DNA from: Micromonospora foliorum
GTDB lineage: Bacteria > Actinomycetota > Actinomycetes > Mycobacteriales > Micromonosporaceae
Assembly: GCF_022229015.1 (NCBI RefSeq)
Contig: NZ_JAKKFF010000532.1
Coordinates: 1-37,699 of the forward strand
Reading direction: 5' to 3'
DNA length: 37,699 nt
Shown: in pieces, positions 6,949 to 14,169 of the stretch
Layout of the letters: each line of letters begins with the position of its first letter
Numbering within the stretch: the stretch's first letter is position 1
Notes under the pieces: model-generated
The model's input: only the letters and a program-made list of their open reading frames with translations
Databases searched by the model: none
What the model was told of the DNA's origin: nothing
Translations under genes and position numbers: made by a program

Positions 6949-7919
6949 GCCGCAGCCCTTCCCACCCGGGCGAGGGTGCGCGGGTTGTTCGCCCCGGTCC
7001 GCAGGCCGGATGCGATCGTGCGGGCGACTTCCCCGGCGGGCAGGCCGAGCGACAGCGCGGCGGGTTCCAGCACGGCGCTCACGTCGGCGTCGGTGAGCGC
7101 ACCTCCGGCGACGAGCTGCCCGAGCGCCACGGCCGAGGTGAACAGGGCGTGATTGCGTTGCCCCTCGGGCGCGGCGGTGAGGTGGGCGACTTGCCGGCGG
7201 ATCGCTGCCGCGAGGTACGCGCCACGCCGGTCGGCCGGCAGCGCCACCGGGGCCGGACGGTGGACGGGTCGCGGGGCGGGGGCGAGTAGCCCGGCCACCC
7301 ACGCGGGCAGCGGCGCCGGGTCACAGTCCAACGCCACCGCGTACGGGTGGCCGGCGGCGGTGCTGCCAGCGGCCACGACGTAGCCGCCGTGGGCGCGGGT
7401 GTCGACCTTCCAGCCCAGCCCGCCTCGGTCGCCGGTGGTGTTGCGCAGCCGCGGCCCGGCGGGGTGGCGGTAGTAGAGGTGGCTGCCGCCGCTGGCCGTG
7501 GTCACGGCGTAGGTGGCGTCGATGCCGCCGTGTCGGTTGGCGAGGGTGGCGAACACGTCGAGGCCGTCGCACGCTCCGGCCCACTGTGGCGGTGGGGTGT
7601 CGTCGGGGTGCTTGGGTACGTCGAGGTCGACCACGACCAGCCCGGACGGCCCGCAGGCAATGCCGATGCCGTAGGGGCGGGTCGACCACGCCCGCCGGAT
7701 GCGCTCGGGGTCGGTGGTGGCGCGTTCCTCCCATCCGACGTGACGGCCGGCGGCCCGGCAGCGCGGGTCGGTGCCGGGGCAGTGCTCGGCGGTGCAGCGG
7801 TTGGGAAACGCGGGCCGTTTGGCGTGGTCCGGGTCGTCGGGTCGGTCGTCGGGGCGCAGGGGGAAGACGTGCCAGCCGCGCGCGGCGTGCGCGAGCGCGG
7901 CAGTCAACAGGTCAGGCAT
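6945..7919 (-). CDS. Bifunctional DNA primase/polymerase (Prim-Pol domain)
   Basis: A 324-residue archaeo-eukaryotic-type primase. Residues 1-190 hold the Prim-Pol fold: HAARGWHVFPLRP at the start, catalytic DLD at 98-100, SGGSH at 143-147 and VDTRAHGGYVVAAGS at 172-186, the last containing the third acidic residue. Cysteines C42, C47 and C54 suggest a small zinc site. The C-terminal part (about 200-315) is helical, probably a helicase-interaction domain. The ATG at 7919 follows GGGAG. Its stop overlaps the next gene, so the primase and ATPase are made together. AICE replication proteins fall into RepSA, RepAM and RepPP types. This fits RepPP, which would replicate the element after excision. 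Confidence 0.92.
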   Translation of the reverse strand: MPDLLTAALAHAARGWHVFPLRPDDRPDDPDHAKRPAFPNRCTAEHCPGTDPRCRAAGRHVGWEERATTDPERIRRAWSTRPYGIGIACGPSGLVVVDLDVPKHPDDTPPPQWAGACDGLDVFATLANRHGGIDATYAVTTASGGSHLYYRHPAGPRLRNTTGDRGGLGWKVDTRAHGGYVVAAGSTAAGHPYAVALDCDPAPLPAWVAGLLAPAPRPVHRPAPVALPADRRGAYLAAAIRRQVAHLTAAPEGQRNHALFTSAVALGQLVAGGALTDADVSAVLEPAALSLGLPAGEVARTIASGLRTGANNPRTLARVGRAAA

Positions 7920-7950
7920 GGGGCATCTCCCAAGGCTCGGGGGAATCGGG

Positions 7951-8250
7951 TCAGGCCGGGCGACGCTGGGCGCGAGCGGCAGCGAGGTCGATCAGCGCGC
8001 CGCCGGAGGCGTCCGGGGTGCCGGTGGGCCGTTGCCGGCCGGCGGTGACGCTCAGGCGCAGATAGAGCCGGTAGCGGCCGGCGTCGGTGCCGGTCAGCGG
8101 CCGGCGGGTGCCGTGCTGCGTGAGGTGCCCGGCGTCGACCAGCGCGGCGGTGACGGCGTCCAGCTCGGCGGGCGTGCCGGTAAGCCAGACCTCCAACCCG
8201 GACAGCCGGGCGTCACGCGGGGATGGGCCATCGCGGCGAGAGCTGGGCAT
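7951..8250 (-). CDS. Small protein in the replication operon, unknown function
   Basis: A 99-residue protein. The start ATG at 8250 shares one base with the preceding TAA stop, so it is translationally coupled. The central region (LEVWLTGTPAELDAVTAALVDAG, then RRPLTG, then YRLYLRLSV) looks like a beta-alpha-beta fold with a final strand. The C-terminus is basic. I do not recognise the family. Position between the zinc-motif genes and Prim-Pol suggests an accessory replication or copy-control role, an inference from operon position only. Confidence 0.65.
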   Translation of the reverse strand: MPSSRRDGPSPRDARLSGLEVWLTGTPAELDAVTAALVDAGHLTQHGTRRPLTGTDAGRYRLYLRLSVTAGRQRPTGTPDASGGALIDLAAARAQRRPA

Positions 8251-8543
8251 TAGGCGGCCCGCCTCGGTCGGGGCCGACCCGCGATGGCGGCGCGGGTCAC
8301 GGTCTCCCGCAGGTCACCGAGCAACCCGACCAATTGCCGCCGCGCCGCCACCTCGCCGGGGGCGAGCGCGACCCTGACGCGCACCTCGGCGTGTTCCCGG
8401 CCGGCGGCGGTGCGTACCCGCACGAGGACGGCGCGGGAGCGGCCGGCGACGTCAACCACGATCTCTTCGGATCGGTGTTCGCCGAGGCCGCAGCGGTGGT
8501 CTTTGCCGCACCAGTCGGTGTGACCGTCACGCGGGCGGCGCAT
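8250..8543 (-). CDS. Small protein in the replication operon, unknown function
   Basis: A 97-residue protein starting at the ATG (8543) within the overlapping TGATG of the upstream gene. The N-terminus has two Cys and several His (DWCGKDHRCGLGEH), possibly a metal site. It is followed by strand-rich VVDVAGRSRAVLVRVRTAA and a helix (VAARRQLVGLLGDLRETVTRA). A longer frame reaches 8723 but overlaps the upstream gene completely. The tight overlaps on both sides support this start. No family is recognised. Confidence 0.65.
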   Translation of the reverse strand: MRRPRDGHTDWCGKDHRCGLGEHRSEEIVVDVAGRSRAVLVRVRTAAGREHAEVRVRVALAPGEVAARRQLVGLLGDLRETVTRAAIAGRPRPRRAA

Positions 8544-8788
8544 CACTGGTTGCCGGCCCGGTATTCGGTGCGGATGTGCTCGATGAGCCGGCGGCCCACG
8601 CGGACGCGTTTGCCGGTGGCGGCGCAGCGGCGGCACTCGCGGGTGAGTCGGCGGATGATCAGCCCGGGTCGCTGGCCGGCTCCCTTGCAGCGGCGGCAGC
8701 GGCCGAACGGGGACGCGTAGCACTTGATCAGGTAAAACGCTGCGTAACCGAGGATGGTCAGGCTAGCTAGCGCGGCGATGGTCAGCAC
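8543..8788 (-). CDS. Small membrane protein with zinc-finger-like CxxC motifs
   Basis: An 81-residue protein. GTG 8788 is preceded by GGAGG at 7 nt spacing. Residues 1-22 form a hydrophobic helix (IAALASLTILGYAAFYLI). CRRCKGAG and then CRRCAATG make a pair of CxxCxxxG motifs resembling half of a DnaJ-type zinc finger. It is the first gene of the replication operon and the first downstream of the CTAG repeat region. The function is unknown. A membrane-tethered zinc-ribbon protein is all that can be supported. Confidence 0.65.
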   Translation of the reverse strand: MLTIAALASLTILGYAAFYLIKCYASPFGRCRRCKGAGQRPGLIIRRLTRECRRCAATGKRVRVGRRLIEHIRTEYRAGNQ

Positions 8789-8834
8789 GGAACGCCTCCA
8801 CAGGCCGTTTTGAGGGTGCGAGCAGCCGACGCCG

Positions 8835-8919
8835 CTAGGTGCTAGGGCGCTGGCCAGGAAATGTTTGTGTCGCTAGCGGTGCCGCTAGGTCTAGCGGTGC
8901 TGGCCGCTAGACCTAGCGG
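8835..8919. repeat. CTAG-rich palindrome cluster, putative operator or transfer (clt) locus
   Basis: Within 82 bp there are seven CTAG tetramers (at 8835, 8842, 8873, 8885, 8891, 8907, 8913). Two perfect 16-bp dyads of form CCGCTAG-N2-CTAGCGG lie at 8882-8897 and 8904-8919, 22 bp apart centre to centre. Half-sites lie at 8832 and 8871. Two more CTAG occur at 8763 and 8767 inside the next gene. The cluster fills the gap between the traB stop (8931) and the replication operon (start 8788). CTAG is normally rare in high-GC genomes, so this density is striking. It could control the replication operon, or be the TraB recognition site, which in related elements lies beside traB. Confidence 0.65.
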
Positions 8920-8930
8920 CGGATCGTGGG

Positions 8931-11159
8931 CTACGCGGTCTTGCCGTTCCCGGCATCGCGGTCACGCTTGGTGATCGCGGTGAGGATGTCGGCGCGGTGG
9001 AAGCCTTTGCGGTTGCCGGACTCTCCGGTGTCGGTGTCCTCGCCCCAGCACTGCTTCGTGCTCAGCCCGTGGGCCTTGAGCGCCTCGCGGAGCTGGTCGG
9101 CGGTGAACCCGGCGTAGACGTCGGGCCGCAGCGCGGCGAGACGCTTCACGATCACGGTTGACCACAGCTTCGGCTCGGCCTCGGCCATGACCCCGGCGAC
9201 GTCCTCAAGGATCGTGTCCCGGCGCACGGCGGTGGTGTCGAGCACGACCCCGGCGGCGTGGCCGGTGATGTTGCCGTAGCGCTCCCGCGCCTTGCGGGCG
9301 CGGGTGACGATCGCTTCGGCGGCCGGGCCGTCGATCTCGAACGTCTTGAGGATGACCGGCTCGTCACCCTCACCGGCCAGGTAGCCGATGCCCTTGTCCC
9401 GGCGGGAGAACATCGTGGCCCGGATGCCGTTGCGGTACATCGAGGTGCCCAGCACCATGTCGTTCTCGGTCTGGCCCATGACCTTGAGGCAGAACCGCAG
9501 CACCGCGTTGGCGGAGATGCCGGTCGGCAGGCTCTTGGCGTCCGGGCGCTGGGTGGCCAGCTTGAGCATGATCCCGACGGCCGGGCCGCGTCGAACGAGG
9601 TCTTCGCAGATTTCCTCGATCTCCGCGCCGTACTTCGGGTGCTCAAACCCCCGCTGACACTCGTCGATCCCGATGCCGATCGGGTGCAACCCCAACTTGC
9701 GGTTGCTGGCCAACTCGTCGGTGACCTTGTTCTCCGGGCACAGGTCACGCGGCAGATCCCGAATCACCTTCGTGCGGCGGCGCATCTCCGCGTGGACTTC
9801 GCGCAACGCGGTGACCAGGTACACGATGTCGTCTTCGTCGTCACCGGCCCGGTAGGCGTGGCAGACCGGCTCCAACGGGGACAGGTCGCCAGTGCCCTTG
9901 AGGTCGAACGCCAGCACCCACGACCGAGGATCGAGCGCGACCAGCAGCAGCACCAACCGCAGCGCGAACGTCTTCCCGAACCGGGGCAGCGCGCCAATGA
10001 TCATCGACGCGTACATGAGGGTGATGGTGGCCAGCGCGCCGCGCGGGTCGGTGCCGAACGGTTGGGCCTTGAACAGGTTCACCGTTCCGGACGTGAGCAG
10101 CGGGAACGGCTTCTGCTTCGCCCGGCTCATGTCCTTGTCCGCGACGAACAGCACGAGGCGGCCCGGGTGCACGTCGGCGTTGGCGGTCGGCCACACGCAC
10201 CCCAGCGGCCGGGTGAGCGCACCCGCCAGTTCTTCGCGCTTCTCGATCACGGCCGAGGCGACCACGCCGCGAGGTAGCTCCACCTCCGCGCGCCAGCCGA
10301 CGCCGTTCTCCCGCGCGATTGGCGCGGGGAACCACCGCTTGCCGTTGTCGCCCCGGCGGATCGCGGCGTCGATGCCCGGAATCCGCAGCGACGCCAGGGC
10401 CGTGAACACCTCCGTGCTGGTCAGCGGCGCGGCGTCGGTACGCACCACGGCGGTGTCGAGCAGCGGCCGATCCGCCGGAGCGCCGAGCACCCCGAACACC
10501 ACCACCGCCACCGCGAGCGCGGCCACCTGAACGGCGGTGCTCGCGAGCAGCAGCACGCCGAGGCCAGCGACCAGCAGCACGGCCAGCAGCACGGCGGTGA
10601 GGCCGCGCCAGCGGACCCGCCGATCCCGGCGCCGCGACAGCGTCTCGTACGTCTTGGCCTCTTCCGGCTTCGTGACGGACGCGCGGACCACCGCTTGGCG
10701 CACCGGCTCGCCTTCCAGGTCGAACAGCCACCGCCCGTACCCGCCGACCACGCGGACGAGGCCGAACGGGGCACGCCAGGCCAGCTTCGCGCCATACTTC
10801 GGCACCCGCAGCCCGTGGTAGAGCACGCCGTGCCCGGCCAGGCCGGTAGCCCACGTCAGGTTGCCGGCGAACTCGGAACGCGAACGCAGCCAGCCCGGCA
10901 GGATCGGCCGGCGCTGCGCGTCGCGGAACCCCGCGAGGGTGAACCGCGGCCGGCGCTGCGCGTCGATGCTGTCCACCATCACCGGGCCACCCTCGCCCGG
11001 GTCGGCGTCGAGGTCGTCGGGGTCGGGGTCGTCGGTGCCGGCGCGGCGGGCGCGGGCGGCGTCGAGGTCGACCACCTCGGCATCCGGGCCGTCGGGGTCG
11101 GTCAGGTCCGCCTCGGCGGCCTGCCAGTCGAAACGGTCGTCTCCTTGGGGGGACGTCAT
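8931..11159 (-). CDS. traB: TraB/FtsK-like DNA translocase for conjugal transfer
   Basis: A 742-residue membrane-anchored FtsK/SpoIIIE-type motor. The acidic N-terminal 60 residues are followed by a variable region, then two adjacent transmembrane helices (about 187-207 and 209-228). The motor domain has Walker A GALPRFGKT at 389-397 and Walker B IGIDE at 496-500, with ATQRPDA downstream, a typical FtsK feature. The C-terminal 70 residues look like a winged-helix (LRPDVYAGFTADQLREALKAHG), as expected of the DNA-recognition domain. In AICEs such a protein forms a hexameric pore that moves double-stranded DNA between mycelia without relaxase or type IV secretion. ATG 11159 follows GGAGG. It is the largest gene of the element. 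Confidence 0.93.
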   Translation of the reverse strand: MTSPQGDDRFDWQAAEADLTDPDGPDAEVVDLDAARARRAGTDDPDPDDLDADPGEGGPVMVDSIDAQRRPRFTLAGFRDAQRRPILPGWLRSRSEFAGNLTWATGLAGHGVLYHGLRVPKYGAKLAWRAPFGLVRVVGGYGRWLFDLEGEPVRQAVVRASVTKPEEAKTYETLSRRRDRRVRWRGLTAVLLAVLLVAGLGVLLLASTAVQVAALAVAVVVFGVLGAPADRPLLDTAVVRTDAAPLTSTEVFTALASLRIPGIDAAIRRGDNGKRWFPAPIARENGVGWRAEVELPRGVVASAVIEKREELAGALTRPLGCVWPTANADVHPGRLVLFVADKDMSRAKQKPFPLLTSGTVNLFKAQPFGTDPRGALATITLMYASMIIGALPRFGKTFALRLVLLLVALDPRSWVLAFDLKGTGDLSPLEPVCHAYRAGDDEDDIVYLVTALREVHAEMRRRTKVIRDLPRDLCPENKVTDELASNRKLGLHPIGIGIDECQRGFEHPKYGAEIEEICEDLVRRGPAVGIMLKLATQRPDAKSLPTGISANAVLRFCLKVMGQTENDMVLGTSMYRNGIRATMFSRRDKGIGYLAGEGDEPVILKTFEIDGPAAEAIVTRARKARERYGNITGHAAGVVLDTTAVRRDTILEDVAGVMAEAEPKLWSTVIVKRLAALRPDVYAGFTADQLREALKAHGLSTKQCWGEDTDTGESGNRKGFHRADILTAITKRDRDAGNGKTA

Positions 11160-11256
11160 GATGGGTGTTCCTCCATCTGATCCGTGTGGGTCGGGGGTTG
11201 AGGGCCGGCGGCGCGGCCGGGTTGTCGAGGCCGTGAGGCCGCGCCGCCGGGCGGGG

Positions 11257-11607
11257 TCAGGGACGCGGGGGGCGGGTCGCGATGGCGGTCACCGCGAACG
11301 CGACCGTGCCGACCGCGTGCAGCACGCGGCCCGTGGTGTCGTCGGCGGTGAACATCAGCACGAGGTTGGCCAGGGCCAGGACGTTGAACAGGTGCCAGAT
11401 CCGGCGGGCGGGGCGGGCCGGCGGCGGAGTGACGCGGGCACCGTTGGTGATGGCGGCGGCGGCCCACTCGTCGGGGTAGGCAACGCCGTCACAGGTCCAC
11501 GGCCAGGGGTCACGGTCGGCCGGGCGGGTCTTCTGCGCGCTCAGACCGTCGTGGGTGATGACGGTGCCGATCGGCAGGTCAGCCGGCGCGGGGGTGGGGT
11601 TGCTCAT
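11257..11607 (-). CDS. Small membrane protein of the transfer operon
   Basis: A 116-residue protein. The N-terminal 65 residues are soluble and contain WPWTCDGVAYPDEWAAAAI. The C-terminal half has two hydrophobic segments (WHLFNVLALANLVLMF and VLHAVGTVAFAVTAIA). The size and two-helix layout resemble small spread proteins (Spd) encoded next to traB in Streptomyces elements, but I cannot assign it to a specific Spd family. It lies 97 bp upstream of traB, in the same direction. Confidence 0.7.
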   Translation of the reverse strand: MSNPTPAPADLPIGTVITHDGLSAQKTRPADRDPWPWTCDGVAYPDEWAAAAITNGARVTPPPARPARRIWHLFNVLALANLVLMFTADDTTGRVLHAVGTVAFAVTAIATRPPRP

Positions 11608-11650
11608 TGGTCGGTGGTCCTCTCGATTGAGGTGTGCCAGCCGGTCAGGG

Positions 11651-11776
11651 CTAGCGGGATGGGCAGTCGCTGCAGGTCGTGGGTGGTTTGGCGTTGCCCC
11701 ACAACGTGGCGTAGTGCCGGCCGCAGGGCAGCAGGACGGTTCGGGAGTGCGCGGCAGCCGCGCGGCGGGGGATCAT
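11651..11776 (-). CDS. Cysteine-containing microprotein, 41 residues
   Basis: A short frame from ATG 11776 to TAG 11651, preceded by AGGGAGAG. It carries Cys and His spaced as CGRHYATLW, then TCSDC, which could form a small zinc knuckle. It lies between two transfer genes in the same orientation with a reasonable ribosome binding site. Overlapping longer frames here are arginine-rich and less credible. The function is unknown. Confidence 0.5.
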   Translation of the reverse strand: MIPRRAAAAHSRTVLLPCGRHYATLWGNAKPPTTCSDCPSR

Positions 11777-11869
11777 GGGTGTTCTCTCCCTGATGTCTGC
11801 AAGACGGATGGGCAGAGGACCGGCGGCACGGCACAGGTTGCGAGCCAGGGGCCGTGCCGCCGGGCGGGG

Positions 11870-12670
11870 CTACTTGCGGTGGTTGGCCGCGATCCGGCCG
11901 CCCAGCTCCACCAGACAGATGGAGGCGACGACCACGAGGCCGTCGACGGACAGCGGGAGCAGGTACTGCGCGCCGTTGGTCTCGCCGTAGCGGGCGGCAA
12001 CGGCGGCCATGTGCCAGTAGGAGACCCACGCGGCGATGCCGGCGATCAGCGCGGTTGCCGCCCACCGGCCAACCGCGAGGCGGCGGGAGTGCACCGGGAC
12101 TCGGGAGATGAGTTCGATGGTCAGCAGCAGCGCCAGCGGGGACCACGCGGAGATGACTTGACTGATGAGTTCGTCTCGGGCGTGCAGCACGTTCCCGGCG
12201 ATGGAGGCGGCCACGCCGAGGGCGAGCACGAGGCGGACCGCCCACCGGATGCGCTTGAGCGACTTGAGTTGTGCGGCGTCGGCCGGGGCCGGCGCGGGTG
12301 GGATCTTCGGACCCGGGTGTCCGTCCGCCGGGACCTGCGGCGACTTCTCGGCGGCCGGACGGCGGCGGGACCACCCCCGGCGCGGCTCGGTCGACGCGTC
12401 TGGCGCGGTGGGCTCGGGCGCGGTCGGCAACGGGGCCGGGTTCGGGCCGATCGGCTCGGCGTAGTCCAACGCGACCGGCGCGGGGCTGACAGCCGGCTCG
12501 GTGCGGGTGAGCAGTCGCTCGCGAAGCTCGGTGGCCTTGGGAGCGCCGATCTTGAATTCCTTCTGGAGCCGGTTGCGCGACGGGACCTCGCCGAGTTGGT
12601 CGGTCAGGGCCAGCGCGCCGGGGTACAGGTCGTCGATGCTGCGGGGGTGGATGCTGGCGGGGGCAGTCAT
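11870..12670 (-). CDS. DUF2637-like membrane spread protein
   Basis: A 266-residue protein starting at ATG 12670, which overlaps the upstream stop (ATGA). Residues 1-55 resemble a small HTH-like segment (RNRLQKEFKIGAPKATELRE). A Pro/Ala-rich linker follows (about 60-125). The C-terminal 140 residues carry four hydrophobic helices typical of the DUF2637 family: RWAVRLVLALGVAASIAGN, WSPLALLLTIELISR, WAATALIAGIAAW and LSVDGLVVVASICLVEL. DUF2637 proteins are common beside traB in actinobacterial plasmids and AICEs and are thought to act in intramycelial spread. A longer upstream frame is arginine-rich and is an artefact of the overlapping gene. Confidence 0.82.
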   Translation of the reverse strand: MTAPASIHPRSIDDLYPGALALTDQLGEVPSRNRLQKEFKIGAPKATELRERLLTRTEPAVSPAPVALDYAEPIGPNPAPLPTAPEPTAPDASTEPRRGWSRRRPAAEKSPQVPADGHPGPKIPPAPAPADAAQLKSLKRIRWAVRLVLALGVAASIAGNVLHARDELISQVISAWSPLALLLTIELISRVPVHSRRLAVGRWAATALIAGIAAWVSYWHMAAVAARYGETNGAQYLLPLSVDGLVVVASICLVELGGRIAANHRK

Positions 12671-13041
12671 GCTGCGTCCTCCTGGGGGAAGGCGCACGCC
12701 AGGCACTCGCCCAGCGAACGCGGAATGAAGTACGGCCGCACCTGGTGGCAGGTGCGGCAGGTCCGGCGGGCGGTGAGCGCCTTGCCGATCGCGACGCGCT
12801 GCGCAGGGGTCGCGGTGCGCTTCGGCGCGGCCAGGTCGAGCCGGTACAGGTAGGCGGTGCGGGTGCCGCCGACGCCGCGCCAGAGCACCTGAGCGGCGAC
12901 AGGCTGCCCGCCGGGGCGCAGGCCGGCGGCGGTCAGTTGACGGCGGGTGGCGTAGCCGGGCGGGGCACCCTTCCACCAGTAGGTAGGGATGCCGTACCGC
13001 GCCCCGTCCGGATCGAAGTAGGCGGCGCGGATGCGCGACAT
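12667..13041 (-). CDS. RRQL/CxxC protein of AICE transfer operon, unknown function
   Basis: A 124-residue protein starting at ATG 13041 inside an overlapping TGATG. It contains YWWKGAPPGYATRRQLTAAGLRPGG-type sequence (about 17-40; shown here as key residues WWKG and RRQL), then QVLWRG and YLYRLDLA, then two CxxC pairs (CRTCHQV and CLACAF), suggesting a zinc ribbon. I recall similar RRQL-CxxC proteins next to spread genes in Streptomyces mobile elements, where they may contact nucleic acid. The role is not established. Both ends overlap neighbours, so it belongs to one polycistronic unit. Confidence 0.72.
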   Translation of the reverse strand: MSRIRAAYFDPDGARYGIPTYWWKGAPPGYATRRQLTAAGLRPGGQPVAAQVLWRGVGGTRTAYLYRLDLAAPKRTATPAQRVAIGKALTARRTCRTCHQVRPYFIPRSLGECLACAFPQEDAA

Positions 13042-13286
13042 CAGGCCGCGCGGCGCGGGTCGGTACGGGTCGCGGTGTCGGTGGCGGCGCGGGTGACACG
13101 CGCCTCGGCCCGGCGCAACCGCCGCCAGTCCAGCGGGGACGGGCCGCCGTGGTCTTCGGCGTAAATCAGCGTGATCTCGGCGTCCAGTACGTCCAGCTCG
13201 GCCGCGATCAGCGGCCACTCCGCGTCGATCGCGGCGAGGTCGGCGGTGGTCGGTTCGGCGGTGACGGGGGCAAGGTGCGTACGCAC
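13041..13286 (-). CDS. First gene of the transfer operon, small coiled-coil-like protein
   Basis: An 81-residue protein. GTG 13286 is preceded by GGAGG with 7 nt spacing, the best ribosome binding site in this stretch. The sequence is mostly helical and acidic (LAAIDAEWPLIAAELDVLDAEITL), then becomes basic (LDWRRLRRAEARVTRAA). It is the first gene of a chain of overlapping minus-strand genes running to traB. The family is unknown. Confidence 0.65.
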   Translation of the reverse strand: MRTHLAPVTAEPTTADLAAIDAEWPLIAAELDVLDAEITLIYAEDHGGPSPLDWRRLRRAEARVTRAATDTATRTDPRRAA

Positions 13287-13590
13287 GGGGGAACCTCCGG
13301 TAAGTCGATGAAGTGAGGGAAGCCCGGGGTGCGACCAGATCGGCCGCACCCCGGGGCGAACAGGTTCAAGAGGCAGAAGCAACCGCGCGCCAGATCCGGC
13401 CCGCTCGCCCCGCTCGCCCGGGATCTACCGGGGTCGGCCACCGTGTGGCTCAAGGCGGGGATGCCGCAGACGGATCTACGCGGCGCTTCTGCTGTGAAGT
13501 TCTCAATGAACGACTGCGCGGAGGCTCGTGGGCGCGCAGCTCCGTGAGGGGCTGCCTTCCCCGGCTACCTACCGGCCGGTGTAGCTAATT
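13287..13590. other. Divergent intergenic region between transfer operon and regulators
   Basis: A gene-free stretch separating the leftward transfer/replication genes from the rightward regulatory genes. It should hold the transfer-operon promoter. I see no clear consensus hexamers. It contains short GC-rich symmetries (for example CCCGGGATCTACCGGGG near 13418) of doubtful meaning. Confidence 0.4.
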
Positions 13591-13612
13591 TCAGCGCTAA
13601 AATTAGCGCTGA
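13591..13612. promoter_or_regulatory. 22-bp perfect palindrome, putative operator
   Basis: Arms TCAGCGCTAA (13591-13600) and TTAGCGCTGA (13603-13612) are separated by AA. This is an AT-rich island 71 bp upstream of the XRE regulator start and within the divergent promoter region. Its length and symmetry suit a dimeric HTH repressor such as the XRE protein just downstream, acting like KorSA in pSAM2. That pairing is inferred. Confidence 0.65.
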
Positions 13613-13682
13613 TGTTGTGCGATGTCAACGAGGTGGGAGGACTAGGATCAGCGGATCAAGTAGTCAGACAGGGAGGCGTCAG

Positions 13683-14096
13683 GTGGAGGATTGGCAGGCT
13701 GTGGCCAGCGCAATCAACGGCCGGATGGCCGATTTGCCGCTGTCGCAACAGGAGTTGGCCGAGCGGTCCAAGGTGTCGGTTGCCACCCTGCGTGAGCTGC
13801 AAAAGGCGACCGCGACCCGCAAGCGGTCGGCGCGCACGCTCGCCGCGATCTCTCAGGCTCTCGGCTGGCCGGACGACTACCTTCGTGCCGTGCTGACGGG
13901 CACCACACCGCCGAACAGCGGCGGGGAAGCAGGACGGGCGGACAGTTCGTCGCTGGTGCTCGTACGGCTGGATCAGCTCCACGCCGAGGTGCGGCGGCTC
14001 GCGGATGCCGTGGAGCGGATGGCGGTCGATGTCGGTCATGGCGATAAGGACACCAGTTCCGAACGCGCACCCGAACGCCGTTCACCAGCCGGGTAA
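13683..14096 (+). CDS. XRE-family transcriptional regulator
   Basis: A 137-residue protein with GTG start 13683 preceded by GGGAGG. Residues 1-65 form a Cro/C1-type HTH: LSQQELAERSKVSVATLREL, then RTLAAISQALGWPDDYLRAVL. The C-terminal third holds a short helix (LVLVRLDQLHAEVRRLADAVERM) that could dimerise by coiled coil. It is the nearest regulator to the palindrome at 13591-13612 and is likely the repressor of the transfer/replication operon, by analogy with the KorSA role. The extra residues of the longer upstream frame look non-coding. Confidence 0.82.
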   Translation: MEDWQAVASAINGRMADLPLSQQELAERSKVSVATLRELQKATATRKRSARTLAAISQALGWPDDYLRAVLTGTTPPNSGGEAGRADSSSLVLVRLDQLHAEVRRLADAVERMAVDVGHGDKDTSSERAPERRSPAG

Positions 14097-14169
14097 CCGC
14101 AGTCCACTAGGCATCGACTAGGCGCGGTTGCGTATCGGCGGGTGCCTACGCCAGCGAAGGAGGACCGTT

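Noticed and set aside
9258..10277. A 339-residue plus-strand open frame opposite traB
   Set aside because: It covers the Walker motif region of traB on the other strand and has shadow-like composition.
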